Assembly (NCBI RefSeq): GCF_021206925.1
Contig: NZ_JAJPRF010000015.1
Span: 26,704-90,703 of the forward strand
DNA: 64,000 nucleotides
Reading direction: 5' to 3'
Source of the DNA: Rhodoflexus caldus
GTDB taxonomy: Bacteria; Bacteroidota; Bacteroidia; Cytophagales; Thermoflexibacteraceae
The position numbers and the translations under genes were made by a program. Below the pieces are notes generated by a model. The model had not been told where the DNA came from and did no database searches. It worked only from the letters and a program-made list of their open reading frames with translations. How positions within the stretch are numbered: position 1 is the stretch's first letter; each line of letters starts with the position of its first letter. Positions 8,442 to 18,239 of the stretch are shown here, piece by piece.

Positions 8442-10967
8442 CTATGGCTGATGGTATTTCTTGAAAAACCAAAGTTTTAAGAGGTCAGCCGTTGCCACAT
8501 AGGCAGCTACTATCAATAGCATAGCCCCAAGCACGGGCATAGGCAAAGGAATCATGCCAATATCTTGGGCAAAAGGCATGTAGGGCATAACAATGGTTAG
8601 CACAAGCGAAACAGCACTCAAAATAAGCAGCAATTTGCCCGGTGTGCTTTGCAAAAAACTTTTGTGAGTGCGGATGATGAATAGGATAAATAATTCCGTC
8701 AGTGTGGACTCCACAAACCAACCGGTTTGGAACTCCGACTCATTTGCCCGCAAATGAAAGTATAGTGTTAAAAAAGTAATCAAGTCAAACAATGAACTGT
8801 GCAAACCGAACAAGACCATGTAGTCGCGAATGAGTTTTAAATTCCATTTGCCCGGCTTGATAATCTGTTCTTCATCCACATTGTCGGTACTTATGGCAAG
8901 AAAGGGGAAGTCGGAGATAAAATTAATCAGCAGTATTTGCTTGGGAAGCATCGGCAAAAACGGCAAAATCAGCGAGGCAGCGGCCACACTGCACATGTTG
9001 CCAAAAGTAGAGCCTGTATTGATATAGATGTATTTGAGCGTATTGGCAAAAGTTTTTCGCCCTTCTCTGATGCCATCGGTAAGTACGGTCAGGTTATTTT
9101 CCATCAGCACAAAATCGGCGGCTTCTTTGGCTACATCTACGGCGTTATCTACCGATATACCCACATCTGCCGCATTAATGGCGGACACATCGTTGATACC
9201 GTCGCCCATGTAGGCAACCGTGTAATGCTGCTTCAAAGCCCATATGATGCGCTCTTTTTGCTGTGGTTCTACTTCGGCAAATACGTGCGTGTCTTTTGCA
9301 AGATGTGCCAATGCTTCGGGGCTGGTGCTGAGCATTTCTGCACCTGTGATAACTTTCGGGCTGCTGATGCCGATTTTTTTGGCGATGGATGCTGCCACGT
9401 TTTTGTTGTCGCCTGTGATAATCTTTAATTGTACATGCAGTTGGTTCAGGCCGTCTATTGTTTTGGCAATCCCCGATTTAACAGGGTCATTCAACAAAAT
9501 GAAGCCTGCAAAAATCATGTCTGTTTCCTGTTCCTTTGAAATAGTAGCCGTATCGGTAGCTATGGTTTTATAGCATATCGCAATAGCGCGAAGACCTTCT
9601 GTTCCATACTGGGCGAATTGCGCTTCCAATGCCTGTTGGTGGAGTGCAATATCGGCTATTTCGTCGCTGTTTAACCTGATTTTGGAACAAATGCTGATGA
9701 TTTGTCGGAAAGCCCCTTTACTAATCAGCAGGTGCTCTTGTTCGGTTCTCACGGCAACGCTCAGTCTTTTGCGGATGAAATCATAAGGAATTTCGCCAAT
9801 TTTATTGACGTGCTCATCAGTAAAACCATCCATCTGCCTGAGCGCATTGTCTATCGGGTTGGCATAACCGGTTTCAAAAAAGGCATTCCAAAAAGCCAGT
9901 TTTCGGACAAATTCACTTTTCTGACCTTCCCCGTTAATGATGCTTTCTACCCTGATGACACCTTCGGTAATTGTTCCTGTTTTGTCGGTACAGAGCAAAT
10001 TAACTTCGCCGAGGTTTTGGATGGAATTGAGTTTTTTTACAATCACCTTTTTTTCCAGCAGCCTTTTTGCGCCTGCACTCATGGCAATGGTCGTAACGGC
10101 GGGCAGTAACTCCGGTGCCATGCCTACGGCCAGCGCCAGTGCAAAAAGTGCGGAGTCAATAATAGGCTTTTGGTTGATTACGTTGATAACCAGAATGAAA
10201 ACCGATAAAACCAGCGTGATTTTCATCAGCAGGAAACCAAAATCTTTGATGCCTTTTTCAAAAGCGGTTTCTACGGAGGCCGACGAACGCAAAGCCATAT
10301 TGCCAAATATGGTATTATCGCCGGTTTGAATAACTAAGGCTTTGGCACTGCCGCTGATAATGCTGGTTCCTTCCCAAAGGCAGTTGGTGCGTTTGGCAAG
10401 CACTGCCTGTTTTTCTATGATACCGGCCTCTTTCCTTACCGGATAAGACTCGCCGGTTAAGGCGGATTCGTTGGCGTGTAATTCGTTGGACTCCATAATC
10501 AGGCAGTCGGCAGGCAGCATGTCCCCCGCTTTGAGAAGAAGCACATCACCGGGCACAACTCGTTCGGCATGAATTTCCTGCGGTATGCCATCGCGCAGAA
10601 CGGTTGCTTTGATAGAAATCAGCAATTGCAGTTTTTCAACAATTTTGCCTGCATTCCGTTCCTGAAAGAAACTCAGCAGCCCCGACGAAACAACAATGAA
10701 CAGAATGATGAACACATCGGACATATCGCCCAGAAAGGCAGAGATGACAATTGCTCCGATGAGCAGCAACATTAGCGGGCTTTTAAACTGACTGATAAAA
10801 AGCAACAGGTCTTTGTGAAAGGCCGATTTGCCTTTTACCCGTATGCCTGTTTCGGCCAGCCTTTGGTCGGCAGCTTTTTGTGAAAGGCCTTCGGCAGAGC
10901 TATTGAGTTGCCGGAGCCAATAGCTGATATCATCATTCCAAAACGGGCGCGTTGTTGTCGGCATCAA
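8442..10967 (-). CDS. mgtA: Magnesium-translocating P-type ATPase (P3B)
   Basis: 841 residues, inner-membrane protein. It has the actuator motif LTGESYPVRK, the phosphorylation site CTDKTGTITEG with Asp328, the hinge GDGINDVSAINAADVGISVD, and about ten membrane segments. The helix sequence ALAVGMAPELLPAVTT is the form I remember for the MgtA/MgtB group rather than Ca2+ or heavy-metal pumps. It should import Mg2+ at the cost of ATP. No riboswitch or MgtC partner was seen next to it. The start at MMPTTTRPFWNDD fits the family. Confidence 0.9.
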   Translation of the reverse strand: MMPTTTRPFWNDDISYWLRQLNSSAEGLSQKAADQRLAETGIRVKGKSAFHKDLLLFISQFKSPLMLLLIGAIVISAFLGDMSDVFIILFIVVSSGLLSFFQERNAGKIVEKLQLLISIKATVLRDGIPQEIHAERVVPGDVLLLKAGDMLPADCLIMESNELHANESALTGESYPVRKEAGIIEKQAVLAKRTNCLWEGTSIISGSAKALVIQTGDNTIFGNMALRSSASVETAFEKGIKDFGFLLMKITLVLSVFILVINVINQKPIIDSALFALALAVGMAPELLPAVTTIAMSAGAKRLLEKKVIVKKLNSIQNLGEVNLLCTDKTGTITEGVIRVESIINGEGQKSEFVRKLAFWNAFFETGYANPIDNALRQMDGFTDEHVNKIGEIPYDFIRKRLSVAVRTEQEHLLISKGAFRQIISICSKIRLNSDEIADIALHQQALEAQFAQYGTEGLRAIAICYKTIATDTATISKEQETDMIFAGFILLNDPVKSGIAKTIDGLNQLHVQLKIITGDNKNVAASIAKKIGISSPKVITGAEMLSTSPEALAHLAKDTHVFAEVEPQQKERIIWALKQHYTVAYMGDGINDVSAINAADVGISVDNAVDVAKEAADFVLMENNLTVLTDGIREGRKTFANTLKYIYINTGSTFGNMCSVAAASLILPFLPMLPKQILLINFISDFPFLAISTDNVDEEQIIKPGKWNLKLIRDYMVLFGLHSSLFDLITFLTLYFHLRANESEFQTGWFVESTLTELFILFIIRTHKSFLQSTPGKLLLILSAVSLVLTIVMPYMPFAQDIGMIPLPMPVLGAMLLIVAAYVATADLLKLWFFKKYHQP

Positions 10968-11017
10968 TTGCTACTGTTTTCGGTTGCTGCTTACGGGCAT
11001 TGTATTTTGAAAAGTCA

Positions 11018-13078
11018 TCAGCCTATGCGCTCAAATATCTGCACCGTGCGCTGGGTGTTGTAGATGGAAATAAACTGCTTGTCATCGGTAAAAAACTCTG
11101 TTGCAAGGTCTATCCGCTCGTGGCCGCCGAATTCGTGTTCGTCGGAGGTCAGCACGATGCGGTATTTGCCATGCCGCGGCACCCAGAATTTGTAGTCGGG
11201 AACGGAAGCCGTCGGGTGGAAATTGAACACGAAAATCACCCCGCCTTTTTCAAAACAAATGGTTTGGTTGGTGCGGTCTTCGTTGAGCAGGTGCGTTTGC
11301 AAACCGGGTTGCAGCAGATTGTACCGCGTTACGAGTGCAATCATGGCGCGGTCAAAAGCCAGCAGGTATTCGTAGCGAAGCAGCCCGTTATCGGCGAGGC
11401 TCCACTGGCGGCGGGCGTATTTGTAGCTCCAATTGTTGCCTTCGCGCGGGAAATCAATCCACTCGGGATGTCCGAACTCGTTCCCCATAAAATTCAGGTA
11501 GCCTTCGCCGCCCAAAGCAATGGTAAACATCCGAATCATTTTGTGCAAGGCAATGCCTCTGTCCACTGCCAAACTGGGTATATTTTTGGCCATGCTGAAA
11601 TACATCTCCTTGTCCATCAGGCGGAAGGCAATGGTTTTATCGCCCACTAATGCTTGGTCGTGCGATTCGCAATAGGCAACGGTACGCTCGTCTTTGCGGC
11701 GGTTGAGCATAGTATAATACATCTGCACAACGTCCCACTGCTCGTCGGTTTGGTCTTTGAGCAGTTTAATCCAGTAGTCGGGGATGCCCATACCCAGCCG
11801 ATAGTCAAAGCCAATGCCGCCGCCTTCAATGGGGAAACCCAGCCCGGGCATTCCGCTTACGTCTTCGGCAATGGTGATTGCCCAAGGTTTGATGTGGTGG
11901 GTCAGGTAGTTGGCCAATTGCAAATAAGTAACCGCGTCTTTGTCCACCGCTTCGGTGAAATAATCGGCATAGCTGTTGAAAGCTACGTGCCCGTGGTGAA
12001 CGTAGAGCATAGAGGTTACGCCGTCAAAGCGGAAGCCGTCAAAATCGAACTCCTCGAGCCAATAGCGCACATTGGACAGCAGAAATTGCAGCACTTCCCA
12101 TTTGCCGTAATTGAACAGTTTGGAGTCCCAGTCGGGGTGCTCGCCGCGCCCACCCGCATGGAAATACTGATACTCCGTGCCATCCCAAAAATTCAGCCCT
12201 TCCAGAATATTTTTTACGGCATGAGAGTGTACCAAATCCATAATGACCAGAAGGCCGGCCTCGTGCGCTTTTTCTATGAGGTATTTCAAATCTTCGGGCG
12301 TTCCGAAACGCGAAGAGGGGGCAAAAAAACTGGACACATGGTAGCCAAACGAGCCATAGTAAGGATGTTCGGCCACAGCCATCAACTGAATGGCATTGTA
12401 TCCGGCTTTTTGGATACGCGGCAGAATAAAATCGGCAAACTCGCGGTAAGTACCCAAGCCTTCGCGCTCCTGCGCCATCCCTACGTGTGCTTCGTAGATA
12501 AGCAAAGGCGTTTTTCCCGCTTTGATATCGCTTGCCAATTGCTCTACGGACGCTTTGGGGGCGGCTGTACTTTCATCGTTGCTGCTTTGCTGAACAGGCG
12601 GATGCCAAACCTGTGCGGCAAAATCTTTGGTGGTTTCATCCTGCACCACGCGGCGGATATATGCCGGAATCCGTTCCACTTCTCCTATCGCCGACTTCAC
12701 CAGCACTTTGAACAAGCTGCCATGCTTCCATTGCTCTGCGTAAGTGGCATCATCCAAAAATATTTCCCAAATGCCGTCCGGTTCTTTCTTTTTTAGCGGG
12801 TGCGATGTGCGATTCCAGTTGTTAAAATCGCCAATCAGGAAAAGTGCCTCTGCTGCCGGTGCCCATTCGCGATAGTACCAACCTTTGGCAGTTGCATCAT
12901 AGGTGATGCCTAATTGCTCATGCGCTCCGGCAAAGTCATACAAACTGCCGTAAACCTCCTCCAATCGGAAGAGAAGCTCGTGGAAACGCATAAAACGCTC
13001 GGTCAAGTGGCGGTTAAAAGGTGCAAGCCACGAATCCTGCTGTACAATGCGCAAATATTTACGGGTAGCTGTTTTCAT
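11018..13078 (-). CDS. glgB: 1,4-alpha-glucan branching enzyme, GH13_8 type
   Basis: 686 residues from the ATG at 13078. An N-terminal CBM48-like region (YYREWAPAAEALFLIGDFNNWNR) is followed by the GH13 barrel: MDLVHSH, the nucleophile in GFRFDGVTSMLY, the general acid in TIAEDVSG, and CESHDQALVG. It resembles the eukaryote-like subfamily 8 enzymes common in Bacteroidota. It makes alpha-1,6 branches in glycogen. The frame is open to 13240, but the extra residues look unlike protein; an ATG at 13111 is a second possible start. No other glycogen genes are adjacent. Confidence 0.93.
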   Translation of the reverse strand: MKTATRKYLRIVQQDSWLAPFNRHLTERFMRFHELLFRLEEVYGSLYDFAGAHEQLGITYDATAKGWYYREWAPAAEALFLIGDFNNWNRTSHPLKKKEPDGIWEIFLDDATYAEQWKHGSLFKVLVKSAIGEVERIPAYIRRVVQDETTKDFAAQVWHPPVQQSSNDESTAAPKASVEQLASDIKAGKTPLLIYEAHVGMAQEREGLGTYREFADFILPRIQKAGYNAIQLMAVAEHPYYGSFGYHVSSFFAPSSRFGTPEDLKYLIEKAHEAGLLVIMDLVHSHAVKNILEGLNFWDGTEYQYFHAGGRGEHPDWDSKLFNYGKWEVLQFLLSNVRYWLEEFDFDGFRFDGVTSMLYVHHGHVAFNSYADYFTEAVDKDAVTYLQLANYLTHHIKPWAITIAEDVSGMPGLGFPIEGGGIGFDYRLGMGIPDYWIKLLKDQTDEQWDVVQMYYTMLNRRKDERTVAYCESHDQALVGDKTIAFRLMDKEMYFSMAKNIPSLAVDRGIALHKMIRMFTIALGGEGYLNFMGNEFGHPEWIDFPREGNNWSYKYARRQWSLADNGLLRYEYLLAFDRAMIALVTRYNLLQPGLQTHLLNEDRTNQTICFEKGGVIFVFNFHPTASVPDYKFWVPRHGKYRIVLTSDEHEFGGHERIDLATEFFTDDKQFISIYNTQRTVQIFERIG

Positions 13079-13260
13079 AAGAAGGTGCGGTTCGTCATGG
13101 GTAGCTAACATACAAAAAAAGGAGAATTTTATGGGGTAAATGCAAAGTGTTGGAACATTAATGTGCAAGCATGTGTGGTTTCCTACGGTTACACACCCGT
13201 TGCCTGTACCTGCAAAGAATGTTCTTCCCCCCAACCGCATGAAGGCGGTACAAAATGTGC

Positions 13261-13268
13261 TACATTTG
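13261..13268 (+). promoter_or_regulatory. Possible -7 element of the M28 peptidase gene
   Basis: TACATTTG fits TAnnTTTG and lies 30 bases before the ATG at 13299. No clear TTTG is seen at the -33 distance. Confidence 0.4.
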
Positions 13269-13298
13269 TAAGAACGCTATTACTTAAATTCCGACATC

Positions 13299-14885
13299 AT
13301 GATTAAACACAATCGCTTTCGGCTGTTGTCCCTGTTGATTGCTTTTCAGGGACTGAGCCTGTTTGCTTGGGCGCAAAGCGTACAAACTTACAGCGCCACC
13401 ATTACGCAGGATGACCTGAAAAAACACCTGACCTACATTGCCTCCGATGAATTGGAAGGGCGCGACACCGGCTCTAAGGGTATCCGACTGGCAGCGGATT
13501 ATGTGGTGAAACATTTCAAAGAATGGGGACTTACAGGGCCTGTGGCAAGCAACGCCGCCAACAGTTTTCTGCAACCCGTGCCGCTGCAAACTACGCGCTT
13601 TGAAACTACGCTTAGCATTAAGGGCAAAAATCTGGAACCCTTCAAAGACTATATTTTCATTAACAGCGGCATTGCAACAGGCAAGGCCAAAACCGACATC
13701 GTATTCGGCGGCTACGGCATTGACGATGAGGCATATTCGGATTTCCGCAATACGAAGTTGGACGTAAAAGACAAAGCCGTCGTCATTTTGAACGATGAAC
13801 CGCGCAATGCCGAAGGCAAATACCTGATTTCGGGAACGGACAAACCTTCCGAAAAATGGAACATGAACGCCCGCATGGAACTGCTGCGCAACAAAGGCGC
13901 AAAGTACGTGCTGATTGCCATTCCTGATGAAACCTTCAACCGCTATGCCGGTATGATGAAAGCCTCTGCCGAACGCGGCAGCCTTGGTTTGGCAGGTGCT
14001 GCCCCGCGTCCTGCGCGTATGGCCGGCGATATGATTGTACCGATGTCGGGAGTTGCCGCATTGGTAGGTGCCAATCAGGCAGATTTTGAAACCCGCATGA
14101 AGGCGGCACAAAATCAATCCCTTGCCGGAACGATGAAGACCAAACTCAAAGCCGATATCAAAAAAGTACAAACGCAGATTTTCTGCAACAATGTGCTGGG
14201 CTTTGTAGAAGGCACCGATAAAAAAGACGAAGTCATCATACTTTCTGCCCATTACGACCACGTAGGCATCCAAAACGGCAAAATAATGAACGGTGCAGAC
14301 GACGATGGCTCGGGAGTAGTTGCCGTGATGGAAATGGCAGAAGCCTTTGCCAAAGCCAAAGCCGACGGTAATGCACCTCGCCGCAGTGTGCTGTTCCTAC
14401 TCGTAACGGCAGAAGAAAAAGGGCTGCTGGGTTCGCAGTACTACGCCGACCAAAACCCGATTTTCCCGCTTGCCAATACAGTTGCCGACTTGAACATTGA
14501 CATGATTGGCCGCATGGACGATAAGTACAAAGACAATCCTAACTATGTCTATGTCATCGGGTCTGACCGCCTCTCTACCGACCTGCACAATATTGGCGAA
14601 GAGGTAAACAAAAAATACTTCTCTGACCTGAAGTTAGACTATACTTACAACGACCCGAACGACCCCAATCGGTTCTACTTCCGTTCCGACCACTATAACT
14701 TTGCCAAGCACGGCATTCCGTCCATGTTCTACTTCAACGGTGTTCATGCGGACTATCACCAGCCAACCGATGATGTGGAAAAAATCCACTTCGGTAAATT
14801 GGAGAAAATTACACGCTATATTTTCTCCACGGCATGGGAAATTGCCAATCGGGAGGAGCGTTTGGTAGTAGATAAAAAACAATAG
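13299..14885 (+). CDS. Secreted M28-family zinc aminopeptidase with PA domain
   Basis: 528 residues with an N-terminal signal peptide (cleavage probably after LFAWAQS). A PA-like domain (~120-260) is inserted in the M28 fold. Zinc ligands and catalytic residues are visible in SAHYDHVG, GADDDGSG, TAEEKGLLGS, LNIDMIGR and the final His of GVHADYHQPTDD. It should trim N-terminal residues from peptides in the periplasm or outside. It is monocistronic by spacing, with a 10-bp-stem hairpin (14901-14930) after its stop. Confidence 0.92.
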   Translation: MIKHNRFRLLSLLIAFQGLSLFAWAQSVQTYSATITQDDLKKHLTYIASDELEGRDTGSKGIRLAADYVVKHFKEWGLTGPVASNAANSFLQPVPLQTTRFETTLSIKGKNLEPFKDYIFINSGIATGKAKTDIVFGGYGIDDEAYSDFRNTKLDVKDKAVVILNDEPRNAEGKYLISGTDKPSEKWNMNARMELLRNKGAKYVLIAIPDETFNRYAGMMKASAERGSLGLAGAAPRPARMAGDMIVPMSGVAALVGANQADFETRMKAAQNQSLAGTMKTKLKADIKKVQTQIFCNNVLGFVEGTDKKDEVIILSAHYDHVGIQNGKIMNGADDDGSGVVAVMEMAEAFAKAKADGNAPRRSVLFLLVTAEEKGLLGSQYYADQNPIFPLANTVADLNIDMIGRMDDKYKDNPNYVYVIGSDRLSTDLHNIGEEVNKKYFSDLKLDYTYNDPNDPNRFYFRSDHYNFAKHGIPSMFYFNGVHADYHQPTDDVEKIHFGKLEKITRYIFSTAWEIANREERLVVDKKQ

Positions 14886-14900
14886 CAGAATTTTTTACCA

Positions 14901-14930
14901 TGCAGAGGCGTAACACGACGCGCCTCTGCA
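14901..14930. repeat. Inverted repeat after the peptidase gene
   Basis: Arms TGCAGAGGCG and CGCCTCTGCA with a 10-base loop. No convincing U tract on either strand, so termination is uncertain. Confidence 0.45.
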
Positions 14931-14961
14931 TGTATGGTCAATTAAAACTAAACTACAATTC

Positions 14962-15903
14962 ATGGAAAAAGTCCTCATCACCGGTGCAGCCGGGTTTCTG
15001 GGTTCGCATTTGTGCGACCGCTTCATCAAAGAAGGCTACCATGTCATCGGCATGGATAATCTGCTGACGGGTAACTTAGACAACATTGCACACCTGTTTC
15101 CGCTCAAAAATTTTGAATATTATCATCACGACGTAACCAAGTTTGTCCACATACCCGGCGACTTGCGCTACATCCTCCATTTTGCTTCTCCTGCAAGCCC
15201 GATTGACTATCTCAAAATGCCGATTCAGACCATGAAAGTAGGGTCTATCGGCACAATGAACCTGCTGGGGCTTGCCAAGGACAAAGGCGCTCGCATTCTG
15301 GTAGCTTCTACCTCCGAAATTTACGGCGACCCCGACGTGCACCCACAACCCGAAGAGTACTGGGGCAATGTGAATCCCATCGGGCCGCGCGGTGTTTACG
15401 ATGAGGCCAAGCGCTTCATGGAAGCCATTACGATGGCCTATCATAATTTCCACGGCGTAGATACGCGCATTGTTCGCATTTTCAATACCTACGGGCCGCG
15501 CATGAGGTTAGATGACGGTCGCGCTTTGCCTGCGTTTATGAGCCAAGCACTTCGCGGCGAAGACATCACCGTTTTCGGCGACGGCAGCCAGACTCGTTCG
15601 TTCTGCTATGTGGACGATTTGATTGAAGGCATCTACCGCCTGCTAATGAGCGACTATCACCTGCCCGTGAACATCGGCAACCCCAATGAAATCAGCATCA
15701 GGCAGTTTGCCGAAGAGATTATTGCGCTGACAGGAACTAACCAAAAGATTGTTTATAAACCACTGCCGCAGGACGACCCCAAACAGCGCCGCCCGAACAT
15801 TGACAAGGCAAGGCAGTTTCTAGGATGGGAGCCCAAAGTGGGCAGAGCAGAAGGTTTGAAAATCACTTACGAGTATTTCAAAAATAAAATCCAACAACGA
15901 TAG
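14962..15903 (+). CDS. uxs: UDP-glucuronate decarboxylase (UDP-xylose synthase), SDR family
   Basis: 313 residues. Extended short-chain dehydrogenase fold: N-terminal [13 protein letters not shown]+ motif, the catalytic triad with Ser/Thr in [11 protein letters not shown] and YDEAK, and the substrate segment [11 protein letters not shown]...DDGRALPAF. The HHDVT and [11 protein letters not shown] signatures match UDP-xylose synthases: UDP-glucuronate to UDP-xylose plus CO2. It feeds xylose-containing surface polymers. A cupin gene starts on the base after its stop codon. Confidence 0.9.
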   Translation: MEKVLITGAAGFLGSHLCDRFIKEGYHVIGMDNLLTGNLDNIAHLFPLKNFEYYHHDVTKFVHIPGDLRYILHFASPASPIDYLKMPIQTMKVGSIGTMNLLGLAKDKGARILVASTSEIYGDPDVHPQPEEYWGNVNPIGPRGVYDEAKRFMEAITMAYHNFHGVDTRIVRIFNTYGPRMRLDDGRALPAFMSQALRGEDITVFGDGSQTRSFCYVDDLIEGIYRLLMSDYHLPVNIGNPNEISIRQFAEEIIALTGTNQKIVYKPLPQDDPKQRRPNIDKARQFLGWEPKVGRAEGLKITYEYFKNKIQQR

Positions 15904-16227
15904 ATGAATGCATACAGCATAGCTGCCCTGCCTGCCAAAGAGTTTATACCCGGCTTTTGGGGGCGCATGATTCACACCGAACACGCCACCCTTGCCTATT
16001 GGGAAATTGTAGGCGACAGCGTACTGCCCCTTCATTCGCACCCGCATGAGCAAACCGTTAATATGCTGGAAGGCGAATTTGAAATGACCATCGGCGGCGA
16101 AACCCGCGTGCTGAAAGCAGGGGAGGTGGTAGTGATATCCGGTAATGTACCTCATTCGGGCAGAGCAACAGGGCAACCTTGCAAAATCTTAGACGTATTT
16201 TGTCCGCGAAGAGAGGATTACCAATAA
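15904..16227 (+). CDS. Small cupin-domain protein
   Basis: 107 residues, one cupin fold with both metal-binding motifs: LHSHPHEQTVNMLEGEFEM and, near the end, VISGNVPHSGRA. The ATG follows the uxs stop directly, so the two are co-transcribed and probably translationally coupled. Substrate unknown; a sugar-related or metal-binding role is a guess from the neighbour. Confidence 0.88.
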   Translation: MNAYSIAALPAKEFIPGFWGRMIHTEHATLAYWEIVGDSVLPLHSHPHEQTVNMLEGEFEMTIGGETRVLKAGEVVVISGNVPHSGRATGQPCKILDVFCPRREDYQ

Positions 16228-16235
16228 AACAGATG

Positions 16236-16268
16236 AGACCTGACAGGTTGGGGAAACCTGTCAGGTCT
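16236..16268. repeat. Perfect 14-bp inverted repeat with AACCTGTCAGGT core
   Basis: Arms AGACCTGACAGGTT/AACCTGTCAGGTCT with a 5-base loop, 8 bases after the cupin stop. It may act as a terminator (ATTTTAC follows). The same core appears at 34039-34054 and, in part, in the rplL terminator. Confidence 0.7.
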
Positions 16269-16290
16269 ATTTTACAGACATCATCAACCT

Positions 16291-17142
16291 ATGCAAGCCA
16301 GTAACTTTCAAAGCCATGTATTGCTGATAGACTGCCCCGACCAACAAGGTTTGGTGCACAAAATCACAGGCGTTTTGTACCATCACCACCTCAATATTTT
16401 GCGCAACGACGAGTTTGTGGAGCGCACAACAGGGCATTTTTATATGCGTACCGAATTTTCGGGTGAACTGAATGCCGAAAAAGTAGCTTATGGTCTGCGC
16501 GGTATCCTGCCCGATGAAGCCAATATCCGGTTGGAAAGCGTCCACGCCAAGCGGGTGGTATTGCTGGCAACCAAAGAGCATCACTGCCTCAGCGACCTAT
16601 TAGTGCGCAATATGTATCAGGATTTACACATGAACGTGCAGGCAGTAATTGCCAACCACGAACACCTGCGCCCGCTGGTAGAAAAATTTGGTATTCCGTT
16701 TATCTGTGTGTCGCATGAGGGGCTATCCCGCGAAGCGCACGAAGAGGCAGTTTTGGCAGCCATTGAGCCATTCAACCCTGAGTTTTTGGTGTTGGCAAAG
16801 TACATGCGCGTGCTGACCCCTGCCTTTACTCGCCGTTTTCCGAATCGGATTATCAATATTCACCACTCGTTTTTGCCTGCTTTTATTGGCGCAAATCCTT
16901 ACAAACAGGCTTTTGAACGCGGGGTGAAAATCATAGGCGCAACGGCACATTTTGTCAATGACAATTTGGACGAAGGGCCGATTATCATGCAAGATGTCAT
17001 CCACGTTGACCACAGCAAAACGGCGGCAGACATGGCAAGGGCAGGCCGCGATGTAGAAAAAATTGTGCTGGCGCGCGCCCTCAAATTAGTATTTGAAGAC
17101 CGCGTATTTGTCCGCAACAACAAAACGGTGATTTTTGAGTGA
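16291..17142 (+). CDS. purU: Formyltetrahydrofolate deformylase
   Basis: 283 residues: an N-terminal ACT domain (LLIDCPDQQGLVHKITGVLY) and a C-terminal formyltransferase-like domain with YMRVLTPAF, the NIHHSFLPAFIGANPY catalytic segment and NDNLDEGPIIMQD. It releases formate from 10-formyl-THF, balancing one-carbon pools. Length is normal. It is the last typical host gene before the AT-rich restriction locus. Confidence 0.95.
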   Translation: MQASNFQSHVLLIDCPDQQGLVHKITGVLYHHHLNILRNDEFVERTTGHFYMRTEFSGELNAEKVAYGLRGILPDEANIRLESVHAKRVVLLATKEHHCLSDLLVRNMYQDLHMNVQAVIANHEHLRPLVEKFGIPFICVSHEGLSREAHEEAVLAAIEPFNPEFLVLAKYMRVLTPAFTRRFPNRIINIHHSFLPAFIGANPYKQAFERGVKIIGATAHFVNDNLDEGPIIMQDVIHVDHSKTAADMARAGRDVEKIVLARALKLVFEDRVFVRNNKTVIFE

Positions 17143-17229
17143 GTATATGTAGAGAGGTAGCATAGGATTGACCTGAATGAGAAACTATACATTGGGGGAA
17201 TTTGTGAGAATAAATAAAACAAAAAAAAT

Positions 17230-17925
17230 ATGTATAACGAAAACAACTTTCTGAAAGCCCTTTCACAAGCATTTGAAAACTACTTGAAATTCGGTGCGAG
17301 AAGCACAGAAAAACTAAAACCTATTCATCTGTTTTTGGCAAATACTTTACAAACTATTTTCGGGCAAGACTATGAAACGCATTATTTAGGCGAAAACTCA
17401 AAAGAATTTACCGTAGAAGGCAAATATTATCCCAAAGATATTGATATTACCGTTACGCACAACGGAAAACCTATTTTCTGTTTGGGCTTGAAGTTCGTAA
17501 CGTCAAATTACAAGCAAAATGCTAACAATTATTTTGAAGGTATGATGGGCGAAACCGCTAATATTCAACGTCAAAATATACCTTATGCACAAGTAATTGT
17601 ATTTCGCCATGAAACACCTTACTACAAAAAAGGATTAGACGAGCAGAAAGACAAAACACCCTTTAAAATTGAAGTCATCAATCAAAAAGACCTTAGCAAA
17701 TACGTGAATTTAGTATTTGACACACAGCAAGCCCACCGACCTTTTGCTATTGGCATTTTGTTGGTAGAAATCAACGAAACTACTTGCGAAGTCAAAAAAA
17801 TTGAGCCAAATTCTGTTTTAGATAGTAATTTTGCGGAACTTTTAAAGGCAAAGTTATCAATGGAAAACCTCTTTACTGAAATACAAGCATTTAGGACTTA
17901 TCTTAAAACAAATAAGATAAAGTAA
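17230..17925 (+). CDS. Probable type II restriction endonuclease (PD-(D/E)XK-like), specificity unknown
   Basis: 231 residues, strongly AT-rich codons unlike purU upstream. The segment KDIDITV (Asp70/Asp72), about 15 residues, then CLGLKFVTSNYKQN (Lys88) looks like a PD-(D/E)XK nuclease core in which Gly takes the usual Glu position. It is followed by NNYFEGMMGETANIQRQN, which I associate loosely with restriction enzymes. The main support is the Eco57I-type methyltransferase gene 315 bases downstream. Its 3' end overlaps the convergent small gene by 23 bases. Confidence 0.7.
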   Translation: MYNENNFLKALSQAFENYLKFGARSTEKLKPIHLFLANTLQTIFGQDYETHYLGENSKEFTVEGKYYPKDIDITVTHNGKPIFCLGLKFVTSNYKQNANNYFEGMMGETANIQRQNIPYAQVIVFRHETPYYKKGLDEQKDKTPFKIEVINQKDLSKYVNLVFDTQQAHRPFAIGILLVEINETTCEVKKIEPNSVLDSNFAELLKAKLSMENLFTEIQAFRTYLKTNKIK

Positions 17926-18181
17926 TAAGCGTTGGTTTTTCTCCGTAGTATCCTTCAAACCTTTCTTCAAAAAGCTGAAGGGTTACTTGTAAAATTAAAT
18001 CGTCATGATTATTACCAATTAGAGTTTGTTCTACGGTTTCAACATCTACATTACATATTTTGGCTATTTGCTTGGTAGTTCCCAAAGGCATAAAACTTAT
18101 GATTTTACACATTACATCTCTACTTAGGATACTTTTGTAGTAAGTTGTCGGAAAGTGAATTAAATCGGATATAGTTTGCAT
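17903..18181 (-). CDS. Small HTH-like protein inside the restriction locus
   Basis: 92 residues from the ATG at 18181 (an ATG at 18214 would add 11). The only recognisable feature is TTKQIAKICNVDVETVEQTL, which reads like a helix-turn-helix. No known family was recognised. It converges on the endonuclease gene, overlapping its last 23 bases, and is divergent from the methyltransferase, with 58 bases between starts. That position would suit a regulator of the system, but this is inference; classical C proteins usually run with the endonuclease. Confidence 0.6.
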   Translation of the reverse strand: MQTISDLIHFPTTYYKSILSRDVMCKIISFMPLGTTKQIAKICNVDVETVEQTLIGNNHDDLILQVTLQLFEERFEGYYGEKPTLITLSYLF

Positions 18182-18239
18182 AAAATTTAATTTTTGAAGT
18201 GAATTATGCTGCAATATACAAAAAAATAATAAAAAAATT

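Noticed and set aside
11654..12796. 380-codon plus-strand open frame opposite glgB
   Set aside because: The minus strand encodes the GH13 catalytic motifs here; the plus-strand frame is a mirror of its codon use.
13079..13240. N-terminal extension of GlgB to 13240
   Set aside because: The added 54 residues are Cys-rich and unlike branching enzymes; starts at 13078 or 13111 fit the family length.
13284..14273. 329-codon minus-strand open frame opposite the M28 peptidase gene
   Set aside because: The plus-strand frame has all M28 motifs and a signal peptide; the antisense product is rich in Cys, His and Phe with no recognisable domain, as expected for a shadow of codon bias.
17903..18181. The small gene as a classical restriction controller (C) protein
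   Set aside because: Orientation is opposite to the endonuclease and the sequence does not show the usual C-protein start and spacing; kept only as an HTH-like protein of unknown role.
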